A DNA stretch of 64,000 nucleotides from Allocatelliglobosispora scoriae (GCF_014204945.1 NZ_JACHMN010000003.1:1054001-1118000); one strand, 5' to 3'; counted from the stretch's first letter, positions 1 to 8,459 are shown. Made by a program: numbers and translations. Notes: generated by a model not told the origin, from the letters alone.

Positions 1-72
1 GTGGATGCGCGGCTCGCCACGATCGTCGTGCGCGAGCAGGTAGACCTCGTCGCGGAGGGTCAATCGCTGCAT
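1..72 (-). CDS. GPP34 (GOLPH3/VPS74-like) family protein, N-terminal fragment
   Basis: Only the first 24 codons are in the window. The gene starts at ATG 72-70 and runs off the left edge. The visible residues, MQRLTLRDEVYLLAHDD followed by RGEPRIH, match the usual opening of actinobacterial GPP34-family proteins, which bind phosphoinositide-like headgroups in eukaryotes and have no settled role in bacteria. There are 37 bp between this start and the stop of the amidase gene to its right, so it could be the last gene of that leftward transcript. The call rests on a short N-terminus. Confidence 0.5.
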   Translation of the reverse strand, partial: MQRLTLRDEVYLLAHDDRGEPRIH

Positions 73-109
73 GACCGCCGCCTCCCGTGTGTGTCGTAGA
101 GCGATCAGG

Positions 110-1087
110 TCACCCCGCCGCGGCGATCGACCGCAGCCGGGCATGCGTGCCGGCGTAGGCCGCAGCCGGCCCCGGCAGCCATCGTTTGGCGATCTTCGCG
201 AGCATCGTGTAGTTGGGGTCGACCACGTTGCCCGCCGGTGCGGTGCCGGCCTGCGAGAGCAGCTGATAGGCGTCGAGCTGCTCCAAGCCGGTCAGCTCGC
301 CGATCCAGCGCGTCATGTCGGCGTGCGCGATGCGGTAGGCGTCCTCCAGCGGCCGGGCCACCCCGACCGAGATGAGGTATGAGTCGGTCTCGATCCGCGG
401 CCACGGTGTCGCGGTGTTCGGGATGAGGTCGACGACGAGCGTCGTCTCCATCGCCGTCTCGACCGCGGTGCCGCACGCCTCGCCCTCGCCCTGGCGCGCA
501 TGGCCGTCGCCGAGGGAGAAGAGGGCGCCGTCGACGTTGACGCCGAGATACAGCGTGGCGCCCGCTCGGATCTCCGGGGTGTCCAGGTTGCCGCCGTGGG
601 AGTCGCAGGTCAGCGTGGAACGGACCTCGAAACCGGCGGGGGCGACGCCGACCGTACCGTGCATGGGGTCGAGCGGGAGCGCGACGGCCTGGTCGCCGCG
701 GGTGGCCCGGAAGTGCACGAGGCCTGCGGCGGTGTCGATGTCGTAGACCCAGACCCGCTCCTCCAGCGGCGGTTGCAGGCTCGCGGTGCGATCCGTCGAG
801 GTGAGCGCGCCGAAGTGCGGGACCGTCGCCGAGACGCCCCAGTCGCGGGCGGGCGTGATCGCCGCGAAGTGCAGCGCCAGGGTGTCGCCGGGCCGCGCTC
901 CCTCGACATGGAAGGGCCCGGTGACGGGGTTGACGAAGGGCAGCGGGCAGACCTGCGACGGCAGATCCTGCGGCCCGCGGACCAGCCCGCCGAAACAGTC
1001 CTGTGTGGAGACCCGCAGGATCTCGCCGGGCCGCACGGTGCCGATCGCGGCCCGGCCGCCGAGGGTATAGGCATACATGCCGGTCAT
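110..1087 (-). CDS. Acetamidase/formamidase family amidohydrolase
   Basis: Protein of 325 aa of the FmdA/AmdA family, zinc-dependent enzymes that hydrolyse formamide or short amides to the acid and ammonia. Family features seen: VRPGEILRVSTQDCFGG near the N-terminus, GPFHVEGARPGDTLALHF, a CDSHGGNLDTPEI stretch around the expected metal site, and SLGDGHARQGEGEACGTAVE. Length is normal for the family. The ATG at 1087 overlaps the permease stop by 4 bp (ATGA), so the two are translationally coupled. This suggests the permease imports the substrate or a related amine. An in-frame ATG at 1078 is a weaker alternative. Probably cytoplasmic. The exact amide is unknown. Confidence 0.85.
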   Translation of the reverse strand: MTGMYAYTLGGRAAIGTVRPGEILRVSTQDCFGGLVRGPQDLPSQVCPLPFVNPVTGPFHVEGARPGDTLALHFAAITPARDWGVSATVPHFGALTSTDRTASLQPPLEERVWVYDIDTAAGLVHFRATRGDQAVALPLDPMHGTVGVAPAGFEVRSTLTCDSHGGNLDTPEIRAGATLYLGVNVDGALFSLGDGHARQGEGEACGTAVETAMETTLVVDLIPNTATPWPRIETDSYLISVGVARPLEDAYRIAHADMTRWIGELTGLEQLDAYQLLSQAGTAPAGNVVDPNYTMLAKIAKRWLPGPAAAYAGTHARLRSIAAAG

Positions 1088-2463
1088 TCTGCCCGGCTCA
1101 TCCCGGCCAGCGTGGGCGACCGCCCGGCCAGGGTCATCCCGATCAGTGCGACGACGCCGAGGATCAGCCAGACCGCGCCGAGCGCCTGCGCCCAGACGCC
1201 GGCATTGACGATCACCATGACGAGTACGCCGATCCCGGCGAGCGGCAGCACCAGGTGCGCCAGCAGGTTGCCCGAGCGGTTCCGGATCAGGTAATGCACG
1301 ATCACCGACAGGTGCAGCACGACGAAGGCGACCATCGCGCCCATGTTGACGAGCCCGACGAGCAGCCCGATGCCGTCGGCCCGGGTCGACATCCACACTC
1401 CGACGACGGTGGAGAGCGCGGCGACGAGCAGCGTCGCGTTGGCGGGCACGCCGCGCTTCATCGAGACCGTGGCGAGGAACCTCGGCAGCTGGCGGTCGCG
1501 GGCCATCGCGTAGAGCAGCCGCGAGACGGCGACCTGGGCCACGAGCGTGTCGGCGAGCCCCCAGGCGATCGCGGTCGCGGTGGAGGTGAGGTCGGCGAGC
1601 CAGGAGACGCCGGTCTGCGCCGCCGCGTCATAGAAGGCGGTGCCGTCGGGGTCGCCCGCCGCGAGCAGCGCCGCCGGGTCGGCGACGAGGAGCGAGGCGA
1701 CCCAGACCTGCACGATGAAGAGCACCCCGGCGAGGATCAGCGCCAGCTTGATCGCCTTGCCGACCTGTGCGGCGCCGCCCCTCGCCTCCTCGGCGAGCAT
1801 GGAGATGCCGTCGAAGCCGAGGAACGACAGCACGGCGACGGAGACCGCGCCGAGGATGATCGGCCAGGTGAAGGTCTCGGAGTTGAAGAGCGGGGTGAGG
1901 CTCCAGCCGTGGCCCCGGCCGTCGGCGAGCGCCCAGATGCCGATACCGAGGAAGACGGCGAGGACGATCAGCTCGCCGACGATCATCACCTTGGTGAAGA
2001 GCGCCGTCATCCGGATGCCGCGCAGGTTGATCAGGGTGTTGGCGAGCACGAATCCGATCAGCCAGAGCCAGACCGGGATGCTCGGCACGGCGGCGTGCAT
2101 CGCCGTCGCCGCGATGAGGTAGAGCAGGCTGGGCACCAGGATGTAGTCGAGGAAGATCGCCCAGCCGGTGAGGAATCCGGCCGATGCCCCGATGGAGCGC
2201 CCGGCGTAGCTGTAGACGCTGCCCGCGAGCGGGAAGGCGCGCAGCATCTGGGTGTAGGAAGCGGCCGTGAGCAGCAGCGCGACCAGCCCCACGGCGTAGG
2301 CGAGCACCGGCATCCCGCCCGAGGCGGCGAAGACGGTGCCGAAGATGGCGAAGGGTGCGATCGGCACCATGAAGATCAGTCCATAGAAGACCAGATCGGC
2401 CAGGCCCACGCCCCTGCGCAGCTCCTGCTGATAACCGAACCGGCCGAGCACGTCATCCGACAC
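1084..2463 (-). CDS. APC-superfamily amino acid permease
   Basis: About 459 aa with roughly 12 hydrophobic segments, typical of amino acid-polyamine-organocation permeases. The N-terminus carries GVGLADLVFYGLIFMVPIAP, and FLGFDGISMLAEEARGG lies mid-protein, a common APC signature. A GTG start at 2463 is chosen because GGAG sits 7 nt upstream and the permease fold begins soon after. Longer readings to an ATG at 2625 add a poorly conserved, unlikely leader. The stop overlaps the amidase start by 4 bp. Likely role: uptake of an amino acid, amine or amide used by the downstream amidase. The substrate cannot be read from sequence. Confidence 0.85.
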   Translation of the reverse strand: MSDDVLGRFGYQQELRRGVGLADLVFYGLIFMVPIAPFAIFGTVFAASGGMPVLAYAVGLVALLLTAASYTQMLRAFPLAGSVYSYAGRSIGASAGFLTGWAIFLDYILVPSLLYLIAATAMHAAVPSIPVWLWLIGFVLANTLINLRGIRMTALFTKVMIVGELIVLAVFLGIGIWALADGRGHGWSLTPLFNSETFTWPIILGAVSVAVLSFLGFDGISMLAEEARGGAAQVGKAIKLALILAGVLFIVQVWVASLLVADPAALLAAGDPDGTAFYDAAAQTGVSWLADLTSTATAIAWGLADTLVAQVAVSRLLYAMARDRQLPRFLATVSMKRGVPANATLLVAALSTVVGVWMSTRADGIGLLVGLVNMGAMVAFVVLHLSVIVHYLIRNRSGNLLAHLVLPLAGIGVLVMVIVNAGVWAQALGAVWLILGVVALIGMTLAGRSPTLAGMSRAE

Positions 2464-2597
2464 CGTTGCACTCCAGGTCGCGCGATCCGTCGAGGAGCCA
2501 TCAGGTTGCCGCAGTTTCACCGGGGTGGCAATAAAGCGTTCATTGACAGGACGCCCGGCATTTCCTCGCGAGGGACGGTCGAATAGCTGCTCGAATG

Positions 2598-2615
2598 CTG
2601 TCGGTGCGCCGACAG
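2598..2615. promoter_or_regulatory. Perfect 18-bp inverted repeat upstream of the permease-amidase operon
   Basis: CTGTCGG and CCGACAG flank a TGCG centre. The site lies about 135 bp upstream of the permease GTG, in the 385-bp gap (2464-2848) between the divergent permease and aminotransferase genes. The size suits an operator for a dimeric repressor. No regulator gene is adjacent and no clear promoter boxes were assigned. The rest of the gap shows no gene that can be supported. Confidence 0.4.
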
Positions 2616-2848
2616 TGCGCGCCATGAGCTGCTCGGAGCCGGGAGAATACCGTCTGTTCGGATGGGTGTCCGTCTCCGCCGAATGCCGATTGGCAAGGGT
2701 CGCACAAGGGTGTCGCAGGGGTCATTGATTAATGTCTCCATACGCGATTCCGTGCTATGTCGTGACGTCGTCCTGGAATCCGGAATTGATGTGGGTGGCA
2801 TAGCCTTCGGCACCGTCGAAGCTGTCTGCCACCGGCCCGAGCTGTAGC

Positions 2849-4027
2849 ATGTGGCGGGTGACGGATGTGACCAGCAGCAAGCTGCGCGGCCTCGGGACGA
2901 CGATCTTCGCCGAGATGACTGCCCTGGCCAAGCGCACCGGCGCGGTCAACCTCGGGCAGGGCTTCCCCGACACCGACGGCCCGGCCGGCGTGCTCGCCGC
3001 CGCGCGCGACGCCATCTCCGCCGGGCTCAACCAGTATCCGCCGGTCGACGGCCTGCCGGAGCTGAAGTCCGCGATCGCCGCCGCCCGGGCGGACCGCTAC
3101 GGCCAGGTCTTCGACCCCGACGGCGGCGAGATCATGGTGACCGCCGGTGCGACGGAGGCGATCGCGTCCGTGCTGATCGCGCTCTGCGAGCCCGGCGACG
3201 AGGTGGTCGTCTTCGAGCCCTACTACGACAGCTACCTCGCCAACATGGCGATGGCCGGTGCGGTCCGCCGCCCGGTGCAGCTCCGGATGGCCGGCGACCG
3301 CTTCGGGTTCGACCCGGCCGAGCTGCGTGCCGCGATCACGCCGAAGACCAGGCTGCTGCTGCTCAACAGCCCGCACAACCCGACCGGCAAGGTCTTCACC
3401 GCAGCCGAGCTGACCCTCATCGCCGAGCTCTGCGTCGAGCACGACCTGATCGCCGTCACCGACGAGGTCTACGAGTACCTGACCTTCGACGGCGCCGAGC
3501 ACATCCCGCTCGCCACGCTGCCGGGCATGCGCGAACGCACGCTGACGATCTCGTCGGCGGGCAAGACCTTCTCCGCGACCGGTTGGAAGATCGGCTGGGT
3601 CTGCGGTCCGGCACCGCTCGTCGCCGCCGCGCGCAAGGCGAAGCAGTTCCTCACCTTCGCCGGGGGTACGCCGTTCCAGGCCGCGATCGCCGTCGGGCTG
3701 CGTGACGAGCTGGACTGGGTCGCCGCGCTCCGCGCCGATCTGCAGGAGCGCCGCGACCGGCTGCGCAAGGCGCTCACCGCGATGGGTGCGGAGACCTACC
3801 CGTGCGAGGGGACCTATTTCCTGCAGATCGACGTCCGCTCGCTGGGTTATGAGGACGGCGTCGAGTTCTGCCGCGATCTCGCCGAGAAGGCCAAGGTGGT
3901 GGCGATCCCCGCCCAGGTCTTCTTCGACGATGTCGAGACCGGCCGACGCTATGTCCGCTTCGCCTTCTGCAAGTCGGATGCCGTCCTCGACGAGGGCATC
4001 CGCCGACTCGCCACCTTCACCAGCTGA
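2849..4027 (+). CDS. Class I/II PLP-dependent aminotransferase (KAT/GTK or DapC-like)
   Basis: 392-aa fold-type I aminotransferase. The PLP-binding lysine is Lys239 in SSAGKTFSATGWK. Other family marks are NLGQGFPDTDGP, NSPHNPTGKV, the DEVYEYLTF aspartate-tyrosine pair, and the C-terminal arginine in RYVRFAFCK. This subgroup includes kynurenine/glutamine transaminases, bacterial YbdL, and the mycobacterial protein called DapC, so substrate calls by homology are unsafe. A nitrilase-family gene follows after 26 bp on the same strand. That pairing favours a glutamine-type transaminase working with an omega-amidase. The ATG at 2849 has no strong Shine-Dalgarno site; GTG 2858 is an alternative. 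Confidence 0.85.
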   Translation: MWRVTDVTSSKLRGLGTTIFAEMTALAKRTGAVNLGQGFPDTDGPAGVLAAARDAISAGLNQYPPVDGLPELKSAIAAARADRYGQVFDPDGGEIMVTAGATEAIASVLIALCEPGDEVVVFEPYYDSYLANMAMAGAVRRPVQLRMAGDRFGFDPAELRAAITPKTRLLLLNSPHNPTGKVFTAAELTLIAELCVEHDLIAVTDEVYEYLTFDGAEHIPLATLPGMRERTLTISSAGKTFSATGWKIGWVCGPAPLVAAARKAKQFLTFAGGTPFQAAIAVGLRDELDWVAALRADLQERRDRLRKALTAMGAETYPCEGTYFLQIDVRSLGYEDGVEFCRDLAEKAKVVAIPAQVFFDDVETGRRYVRFAFCKSDAVLDEGIRRLATFTS

Positions 4028-4053
4028 TCGCCGAGCCACCGGGAGCCCCTGCC

Positions 4054-4851
4054 ATGCGCGTCGCCGTCTGCCAGCTCAACGCCCGCGATGACCGCGCGGC
4101 CAACCTCGCCACCGCCCGCGAGCTGCTCGACCGGGCCGCCGCGCTCGGTGCCGACCTCGCCGTGCTCCCGGAGTACACGGACTACCTCGGCCCCGCGGCG
4201 GGCGCGCCGAAGCCGGAGACGCTGACCGGCGATTACGCGGCGTTCTTCGCCGATGCCGCCCGGGAGCTGGGGATGTGGGTGCTCGCGGGGTCGTTCCACG
4301 AAGCCAGCGCCGACGGGGAGCGCACGCACAACACCGCGCCGCTCTTCGACCGGTCCGGCGCCCTCGTCACCGCCTACCGGAAGATCCACCTCTATGACGT
4401 GGAGATCCCGGGGCGGGTGTCCTTTCTGGAGTCCGCGACGATCGCGCCCGGCGCCGAGACCGTCGTCGCCGACGTCGACGGGGTCCGGGTCGGCTTCTCG
4501 ATCTGCTACGACCTGCGCTTCCCCGAGCTTTACCGGCGGCTCGCCGTCGAGGGCGGCGCGCAGGTGATCGTGGTCCCGGCGGCCTTCATGGCGCACACCG
4601 GCCGCGACCACTGGGAGGTGCTGCTGCGGGCCCGGGCGATCGAGAACCAGTGCTACGTCGTGGCGGCCGGGCAGATCGGCGACCATGACCCCGGCCGCAC
4701 CTGCTTCGGCCGGAGCATGGTCATCGATCCGTGGGGCACCGTGATCGCGCAGGCCCCGGACACCGTCGGCGTCACCGTCGCGGAGCTGGACCTGGCCCGG
4801 CTCACGAAGATCCGCGCGGAGCTGCCCAGCCTCGCCAACCGCCGGCTCTAA
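4054..4851 (+). CDS. Carbon-nitrogen hydrolase, omega-amidase (Nit2-like) candidate
   Basis: 265-aa nitrilase-superfamily enzyme. The catalytic triad is visible as Glu40 (LPEYTDY), Lys110 (RKIHLYD) and Cys151 (ICYDLRFPELYR). GGGAG lies 8 nt before the ATG. Nit2-type omega-amidases hydrolyse alpha-ketoglutaramate or alpha-ketosuccinamate, the 2-oxo acids made by glutamine or asparagine transaminases. The gene directly follows such a transaminase candidate, so the two together would make transamination irreversible. Cytoplasmic. It is convergent with the next gene, whose TAG overlaps this TAA. An alternative role is general deaminated-glutathione or amide hydrolysis, as in Nit1. Confidence 0.8.
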   Translation: MRVAVCQLNARDDRAANLATARELLDRAAALGADLAVLPEYTDYLGPAAGAPKPETLTGDYAAFFADAARELGMWVLAGSFHEASADGERTHNTAPLFDRSGALVTAYRKIHLYDVEIPGRVSFLESATIAPGAETVVADVDGVRVGFSICYDLRFPELYRRLAVEGGAQVIVVPAAFMAHTGRDHWEVLLRARAIENQCYVVAAGQIGDHDPGRTCFGRSMVIDPWGTVIAQAPDTVGVTVAELDLARLTKIRAELPSLANRRL

Positions 4852-5114
4852 TCGGTGATGGCCCGGCGCATGGAATAGGTCACGGCGAAGAGGCGGTGCG
4901 GCTCGCCGTGCATGAAGATCGTGGTGCGGTCATAGGCCTGCCACCCGGCCGCACCGGCACGGTTGAGGTGGCGCAGGTCGTCGAAGCGCTCATCCGTGCC
5001 CCAGCGGCTGGACCCGCCCGGGTAATGGAACGTCGCGTCCCAGTCCATGAACTTGTCGTTGCCCAAGACCCCGGCCGATCGATATTCCAGCCGTGCGTAC
5101 TCCCATGCGGTCAC
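4848..5114 (-). CDS. Small DUF4177-like protein
   Basis: 88 aa from GTG 5114. The pattern WEYARLEY at the N-terminus and LNRAGAAGWQAYDR near the middle resembles the DUF4177 layout, in which a short beta strand is followed by a helix ending in GAEGWELV. No signal peptide or membrane segment. No function is known for the family. It lies 32 bp downstream of the QueA-like stop on the same strand, so it may be the last gene of that operon. Identification rests on motif resemblance only. Confidence 0.5.
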   Translation of the reverse strand: MTAWEYARLEYRSAGVLGNDKFMDWDATFHYPGGSSRWGTDERFDDLRHLNRAGAAGWQAYDRTTIFMHGEPHRLFAVTYSMRRAITD

Positions 5115-5146
5115 GGTTGAATCATGCCGCACGTAGGCAAGCGAAC

Positions 5147-6145
5147 TCAATGCGTGAGCAAGAGGTTCAGGTCCCCGAACTCGTGCCACAGATAGCGTTC
5201 CCCGATCGCCTCGGCGTAGCACCGTCCCAACAGGTCGTTCCCGGCGATCGCGGCCAGCATCAGCAGGTGCGACGCTCGCGGTTCGTGGAAGCCGGTGAGG
5301 AGGCCGTCGACCACGCGTACCCCCTGGTCGGGCGTGACCACCAGGTCGGTCCAGCCGCCGGCGGCCGCGACCGACCCGTCGGCCCGCGCGGCCGTTTCGA
5401 TCGCGCGGACCGCGGTGGTCCCGACCGCGACGACTCGGCCACCCGCGGCCCTGGCCTGGTTGACGAGGCGCGCGGTGGTCGCACCGACCGAGAACCGCTC
5501 CGGGTACGGCCGCTCGTGCGCCTCCGGTGACGCCACACCGGTGTGCAGGGTGATCGGTGCGATGACGACGCCCCGGCTCACCAGCCTCGTGACGAGCGCC
5601 TCGGTGAAGGGACGGCTCGCACTCGGCATCTCCGCGCTGCCCGGCTCGATCGCGAAGACGCTGTGATAGGCGGAGATCGGCCATTGGCGCTCCACATAGG
5701 AGTAACGAATCGGCCTGCCGTGCCGGGCCAGGTAGGCCGGGACCGACACCGTGTCCAACTCGGCCGCCCAGAGCCGGTCCGAGTAGGCCGCCCGCAACGT
5801 CACCGTGGCACCGCCACGCAGCGTGAGCCGCTGCCCGGCGACACCGCCGAGGAACGGCTGCCCGTGCCGGCGCAGCTCGACGAGCCAGGTGCCGTCGGGC
5901 TGCAGCGTCGAGACGTGCACGGCGAGCCCCGGCTCGGTCGTCTCCACGGCCGCCGGCATCGTCGCGGAGGTGTTGACGACGAGCACGTCACCCGGGTCGA
6001 GCAGCGACGGCAGGTCGGTGAATCGGTGGTGGGAGACGTGATCGGGGGAGCGGCCGACGAGCAGGCGCACCTGGTCGCGGGCGAGACCGCGCGCCTCGGG
6101 CGGCTCGTGCGCCTCCAGCTCGGGGTCGAGCGCGAAGTCGAGCAT
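5147..6145 (-). CDS. QueA-like S-adenosylmethionine:tRNA ribosyltransferase-isomerase family protein
   Basis: 332 aa. QueA transfers and isomerises the ribosyl group of SAM onto 7-aminomethyl-deazaguanine in tRNA. Family marks visible: DVLVVNTSATMPA, YHSVFA, a PITLHTGV strand, the VGTTAVRAIET motif and a VDGLLTGFHEPRASHLLML segment near the C-terminus. The central PT-G-LHFT block of true QueA is replaced by MPSASRPFT. The start could be ATG 6145 or GTG 6154; the latter would overlap the VOC stop. It ends a three-gene SDR-VOC-QueA operon. No other queuosine gene is near, so it may act on a different acceptor. Family assignment is firm, function is not. Confidence 0.75.
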   Translation of the reverse strand: MLDFALDPELEAHEPPEARGLARDQVRLLVGRSPDHVSHHRFTDLPSLLDPGDVLVVNTSATMPAAVETTEPGLAVHVSTLQPDGTWLVELRRHGQPFLGGVAGQRLTLRGGATVTLRAAYSDRLWAAELDTVSVPAYLARHGRPIRYSYVERQWPISAYHSVFAIEPGSAEMPSASRPFTEALVTRLVSRGVVIAPITLHTGVASPEAHERPYPERFSVGATTARLVNQARAAGGRVVAVGTTAVRAIETAARADGSVAAAGGWTDLVVTPDQGVRVVDGLLTGFHEPRASHLLMLAAIAGNDLLGRCYAEAIGERYLWHEFGDLNLLLTH

Positions 6146-6150
6146 GGTGG

Positions 6151-6534
6151 TCACGACCGGGCCTCGCTCCAGATGAGGACGGCGTTGCCCGCCGGATCCC
6201 GCACGACGAAACCGTAGTGCCCGCGCGGGAACACCACCGCCGGACCGAGATCGCCGCAACTCTTCAAGAGTTGCTCCATCGCGGTGATCGTCTCGTGCAG
6301 CGCGTCGACCGCAGCGCGGCTGGGCAGCTCGATCGCGACTCCCGGCGGCGAGCTGGGAGTGCCGGTCTGGACCACCTCGATCCGGCCGCCCTCGCCGACG
6401 CCGAAGACCGCGCCCCGCTCGTCCTCGCTCGACCACTCGTCGATGCGGGGCAGGCCCAGCACCTCGCCGTAGAACTCGGCGGCACCGGCGAACTCCGGCA
6501 CCTCCAGCGGCGCCCACAGGGCCGCGGCGCTCAT
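6151..6534 (-). CDS. VOC-superfamily (glyoxalase/bleomycin-resistance fold) protein
   Basis: 127-aa single-module VOC protein: EFYGEVLGLPRIDEW near the N-terminus, then GRIEVVQT, then FVVRDPAGNAVLIW at the C-terminus. VOC proteins bind a metal and small ligands; their reactions vary. It overlaps the SDR stop by 4 bp (ATGA at 6534-6531) and lies just before the QueA-like gene. Codons for QLLKSCGDLG (6249-6273) coincide exactly with half of a dispersed palindromic element, so a loop of this protein appears to come from that repeat. Confidence 0.8.
   Translation of the reverse strand: MSAAALWAPLEVPEFAGAAEFYGEVLGLPRIDEWSSEDERGAVFGVGEGGRIEVVQTGTPSSPPGVAIELPSRAAVDALHETITAMEQLLKSCGDLGPAVVFPRGHYGFVVRDPAGNAVLIWSEARS
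6249..6273. repeat. Half copy of the GATC-bounded palindromic element (A type), inside a VOC gene
   Basis: Starts with GATCGCCGCAACTC and ends with CAAGAGTTG. It is identical over 25 bp to the left arm of the intergenic elements at 30342 and 32896. The partner arm is absent here. It is read in frame by the VOC gene on the minus strand. Confidence 0.8.
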
Positions 6535-7211
6535 GCGTCCAGCCAGTCCGCGAGCCGCTGGCGACCGGAGGCCGGACGCTTCGCGAGCAGGTTGAGCAGG
6601 CCCGGCGCGACCGTCGACGGCAACGGCCGATCGGAGATGTCCTCGCCGGGAAACGCGTCCTGGTGCATCCGGGTCCGCAGATCGCCGGGGTCGAGCTGCC
6701 ACACGGCGAGCTCCGGCTCCTCGGCGCCCAGCACCCTGCCGAGCTGCTCCAACGCCGCCTTGCCCGCACCGTAACCACCCCAGCCGGGATAGGCCGCGAC
6801 GGCTGCGTCGGAGGTGACCAGGACGACCGCGCCGCGCGCCGCCCGCAGCATCGGCGCGGCGAGCTGGGTCAGCGCCAGCGGCGCCAGCACGTTGGTCTCG
6901 AAGACGTCGCGCAGGGCCGCGAGCGGCAACTCGGCGACGCTGGGCAGGGGCGACGGGCCGAGCGTGCCGGCGTTGTTGACGAGCAGGTCCAGACCGCCGG
7001 TGTTCCAGGCGGCGTCGATCAGCTCCTCGCGATGGGCCGGGCTGGTGACGTCGCCGGCGACCGCCGTGACGCCGGGCAGGCCGCCGACGGCTTCGGACAG
7101 CTCGGCGGCGTCGCGGGCGTCGACGATGACGCGCCAGCCGGCGCCGGTGAGGGTGCGGGTCAATTCGAGCCCGAGGCCCCGCGAGGCCCCGGTAACGATC
7201 GCGGTAGGCAT
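6531..7211 (-). CDS. Short-chain dehydrogenase/reductase (SDR)
   Basis: 226 aa with classical SDR marks: TGASRGLG nucleotide-binding loop at the N-terminus, a GDVTSP acidic region, NNAG, a serine in LVTSDAA and the YGAGK catalytic Tyr-Lys pair. Likely an NAD(P)(H)-dependent oxidoreductase of a small carbonyl or alcohol. First gene of the SDR-VOC-QueA-like operon, with 4-bp overlap to the VOC gene. The substrate cannot be inferred. Divergent from the histidine kinase gene across a 123-bp gap. Confidence 0.9.
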   Translation of the reverse strand: MPTAIVTGASRGLGLELTRTLTGAGWRVIVDARDAAELSEAVGGLPGVTAVAGDVTSPAHREELIDAAWNTGGLDLLVNNAGTLGPSPLPSVAELPLAALRDVFETNVLAPLALTQLAAPMLRAARGAVVLVTSDAAVAAYPGWGGYGAGKAALEQLGRVLGAEEPELAVWQLDPGDLRTRMHQDAFPGEDISDRPLPSTVAPGLLNLLAKRPASGRQRLADWLDA

Positions 7212-7268
7212 GTCATCGACGCTATTCGCGATCGTGACGGGCCGAATCGGTCCGCAGCCGCCCTGTGT

Positions 7269-7286
7269 CTAGGACCTTGGACCTAG
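7269..7286. promoter_or_regulatory. Candidate operator with CTAGG/CCTAG arms before the two-component genes
   Basis: CTAGG and CCTAG arms enclose ACCTTGGA, so GGACC occurs twice in 12 bp. The site lies about 50 bp upstream of the kinase start, in the gap shared with the divergent SDR gene. Its GGACC-N-GGACC layout recalls boxes of NarL/DevR-type regulators, and such a regulator is encoded at 8452. Weak, by resemblance only. Confidence 0.3.
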
Positions 7287-7334
7287 GCCCACGGACTGAC
7301 GCGGCTGCCCGCGCCGGGGCGCTACGGTCAGGAG

Positions 7335-8459
7335 GTGGACGATCGGGAGATGCTCGACGAGCTGAGCGCGGCGGTGCTAGCGGTCAACCGGCACCTCTCC
7401 ACCCGCGAGGTGCTCCAGACCATCGTGACCGCCGCGCGCGGGCTGCTGGAGTGCGAGTATGCGGCTCTTGGCGTACCGGACGACCAGGGCGGGTTCGCCG
7501 AATTCGTCGTGGACGGGATCTCCGACGAGCAGTGGGCGGCGATCGGCCCGCTGCCCCGCCAGCACGGACTGCTCGGCGCGATGCTGCACTCCGCCCAGCC
7601 CGAGCGCCTGCCGGATGTCCAGGCCGACCCCCGTTTCGGCTGGTGGCCGCGGGCGCACCCGGTCCTCAAGGACTTCCTCGGCATGCCGATCACCGACGGC
7701 GAGGAGATCCTCGGCGCGATCTATCTCGCCAACCGGCGCGACGGCGACGGCTTCACCCCCGACCACGAGCGGCTGCTCGGCGTTCTCGCCGCGCACGCCG
7801 CCATCGCCCTCACCAACGCCCGGCTCTACGAGCACAGCCGCGAGCTGACCCTGCTGGAGGAGCGGCACCGCGTCGCCCGCGAGCTGCACGACGCGATCGC
7901 CCAGAAGCTCTTCAGCCTGCGACTCACCACCGAGGCCGCCGCCGCCTGGGTGCGCCGCGACCCCGCCCGCGCCGAGGAGGAACTCGCCGAGATCCGCCGC
8001 CTCGCCGGGCAGGCCACCGACGAGCTGACCCAGATCGTCGCCGAGCTGCGCCCCCGCGAGCTCGCCGACACCGGGCTCGCCGAGACGCTGCGCCGCCGGG
8101 TCGCGCTGCTCGACCGGGTCCACGACGCCGAGGTCACCTTCAGCGAGTCGGGCCGCCCGCGATTGACGCCCCGCGTCGAGGAGGTGGTGCTGCGCGTCGC
8201 CGAGGAGGCCCTGCACAACGCGCTGCGCCACGCGGGCGCGGCCCGGGTCCGGGTGGCGCTGACCGCCACCGACACGGGTGTGGTCTGCGAGATCGCCGAC
8301 GACGGGATCGGCTTCGATCACACCACGCCGACCGGCGCCAACGCCCGGCTCGGTTTCGCCTCGATGCGGGAGCGGGCCCGGCGGGCACAGGGCAGCCTCG
8401 ACGTGCGCTCGGCACCCGGCAGCGGCACCACGGTGACCCTGGCGGTGCCCGGTGAGTGA
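7335..8459 (+). CDS. GAF-domain sensor histidine kinase (HisKA_3/NarL type)
   Basis: 374 aa. A GAF sensor domain covers about residues 20-165 (including FLGMPITDGEEILGAIYLAN), followed by a HisKA_3 dimerisation domain with phospho-acceptor His185 in RELHDAIAQKLFS and a HATPase_c domain (EEALHNALRHAGA, IADDGIGFD). No transmembrane segment, so the sensor is cytosolic. GAF domains of this class bind haem, cyclic nucleotides or small molecules; which one is not visible. The start is GTG 7335 or ATG 7350; an AGGAGG at 7330-7335 is close to both. Its last 8 bp overlap the response regulator gene. Confidence 0.9.
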   Translation: MDDREMLDELSAAVLAVNRHLSTREVLQTIVTAARGLLECEYAALGVPDDQGGFAEFVVDGISDEQWAAIGPLPRQHGLLGAMLHSAQPERLPDVQADPRFGWWPRAHPVLKDFLGMPITDGEEILGAIYLANRRDGDGFTPDHERLLGVLAAHAAIALTNARLYEHSRELTLLEERHRVARELHDAIAQKLFSLRLTTEAAAAWVRRDPARAEEELAEIRRLAGQATDELTQIVAELRPRELADTGLAETLRRRVALLDRVHDAEVTFSESGRPRLTPRVEEVVLRVAEEALHNALRHAGAARVRVALTATDTGVVCEIADDGIGFDHTTPTGANARLGFASMRERARRAQGSLDVRSAPGSGTTVTLAVPGE

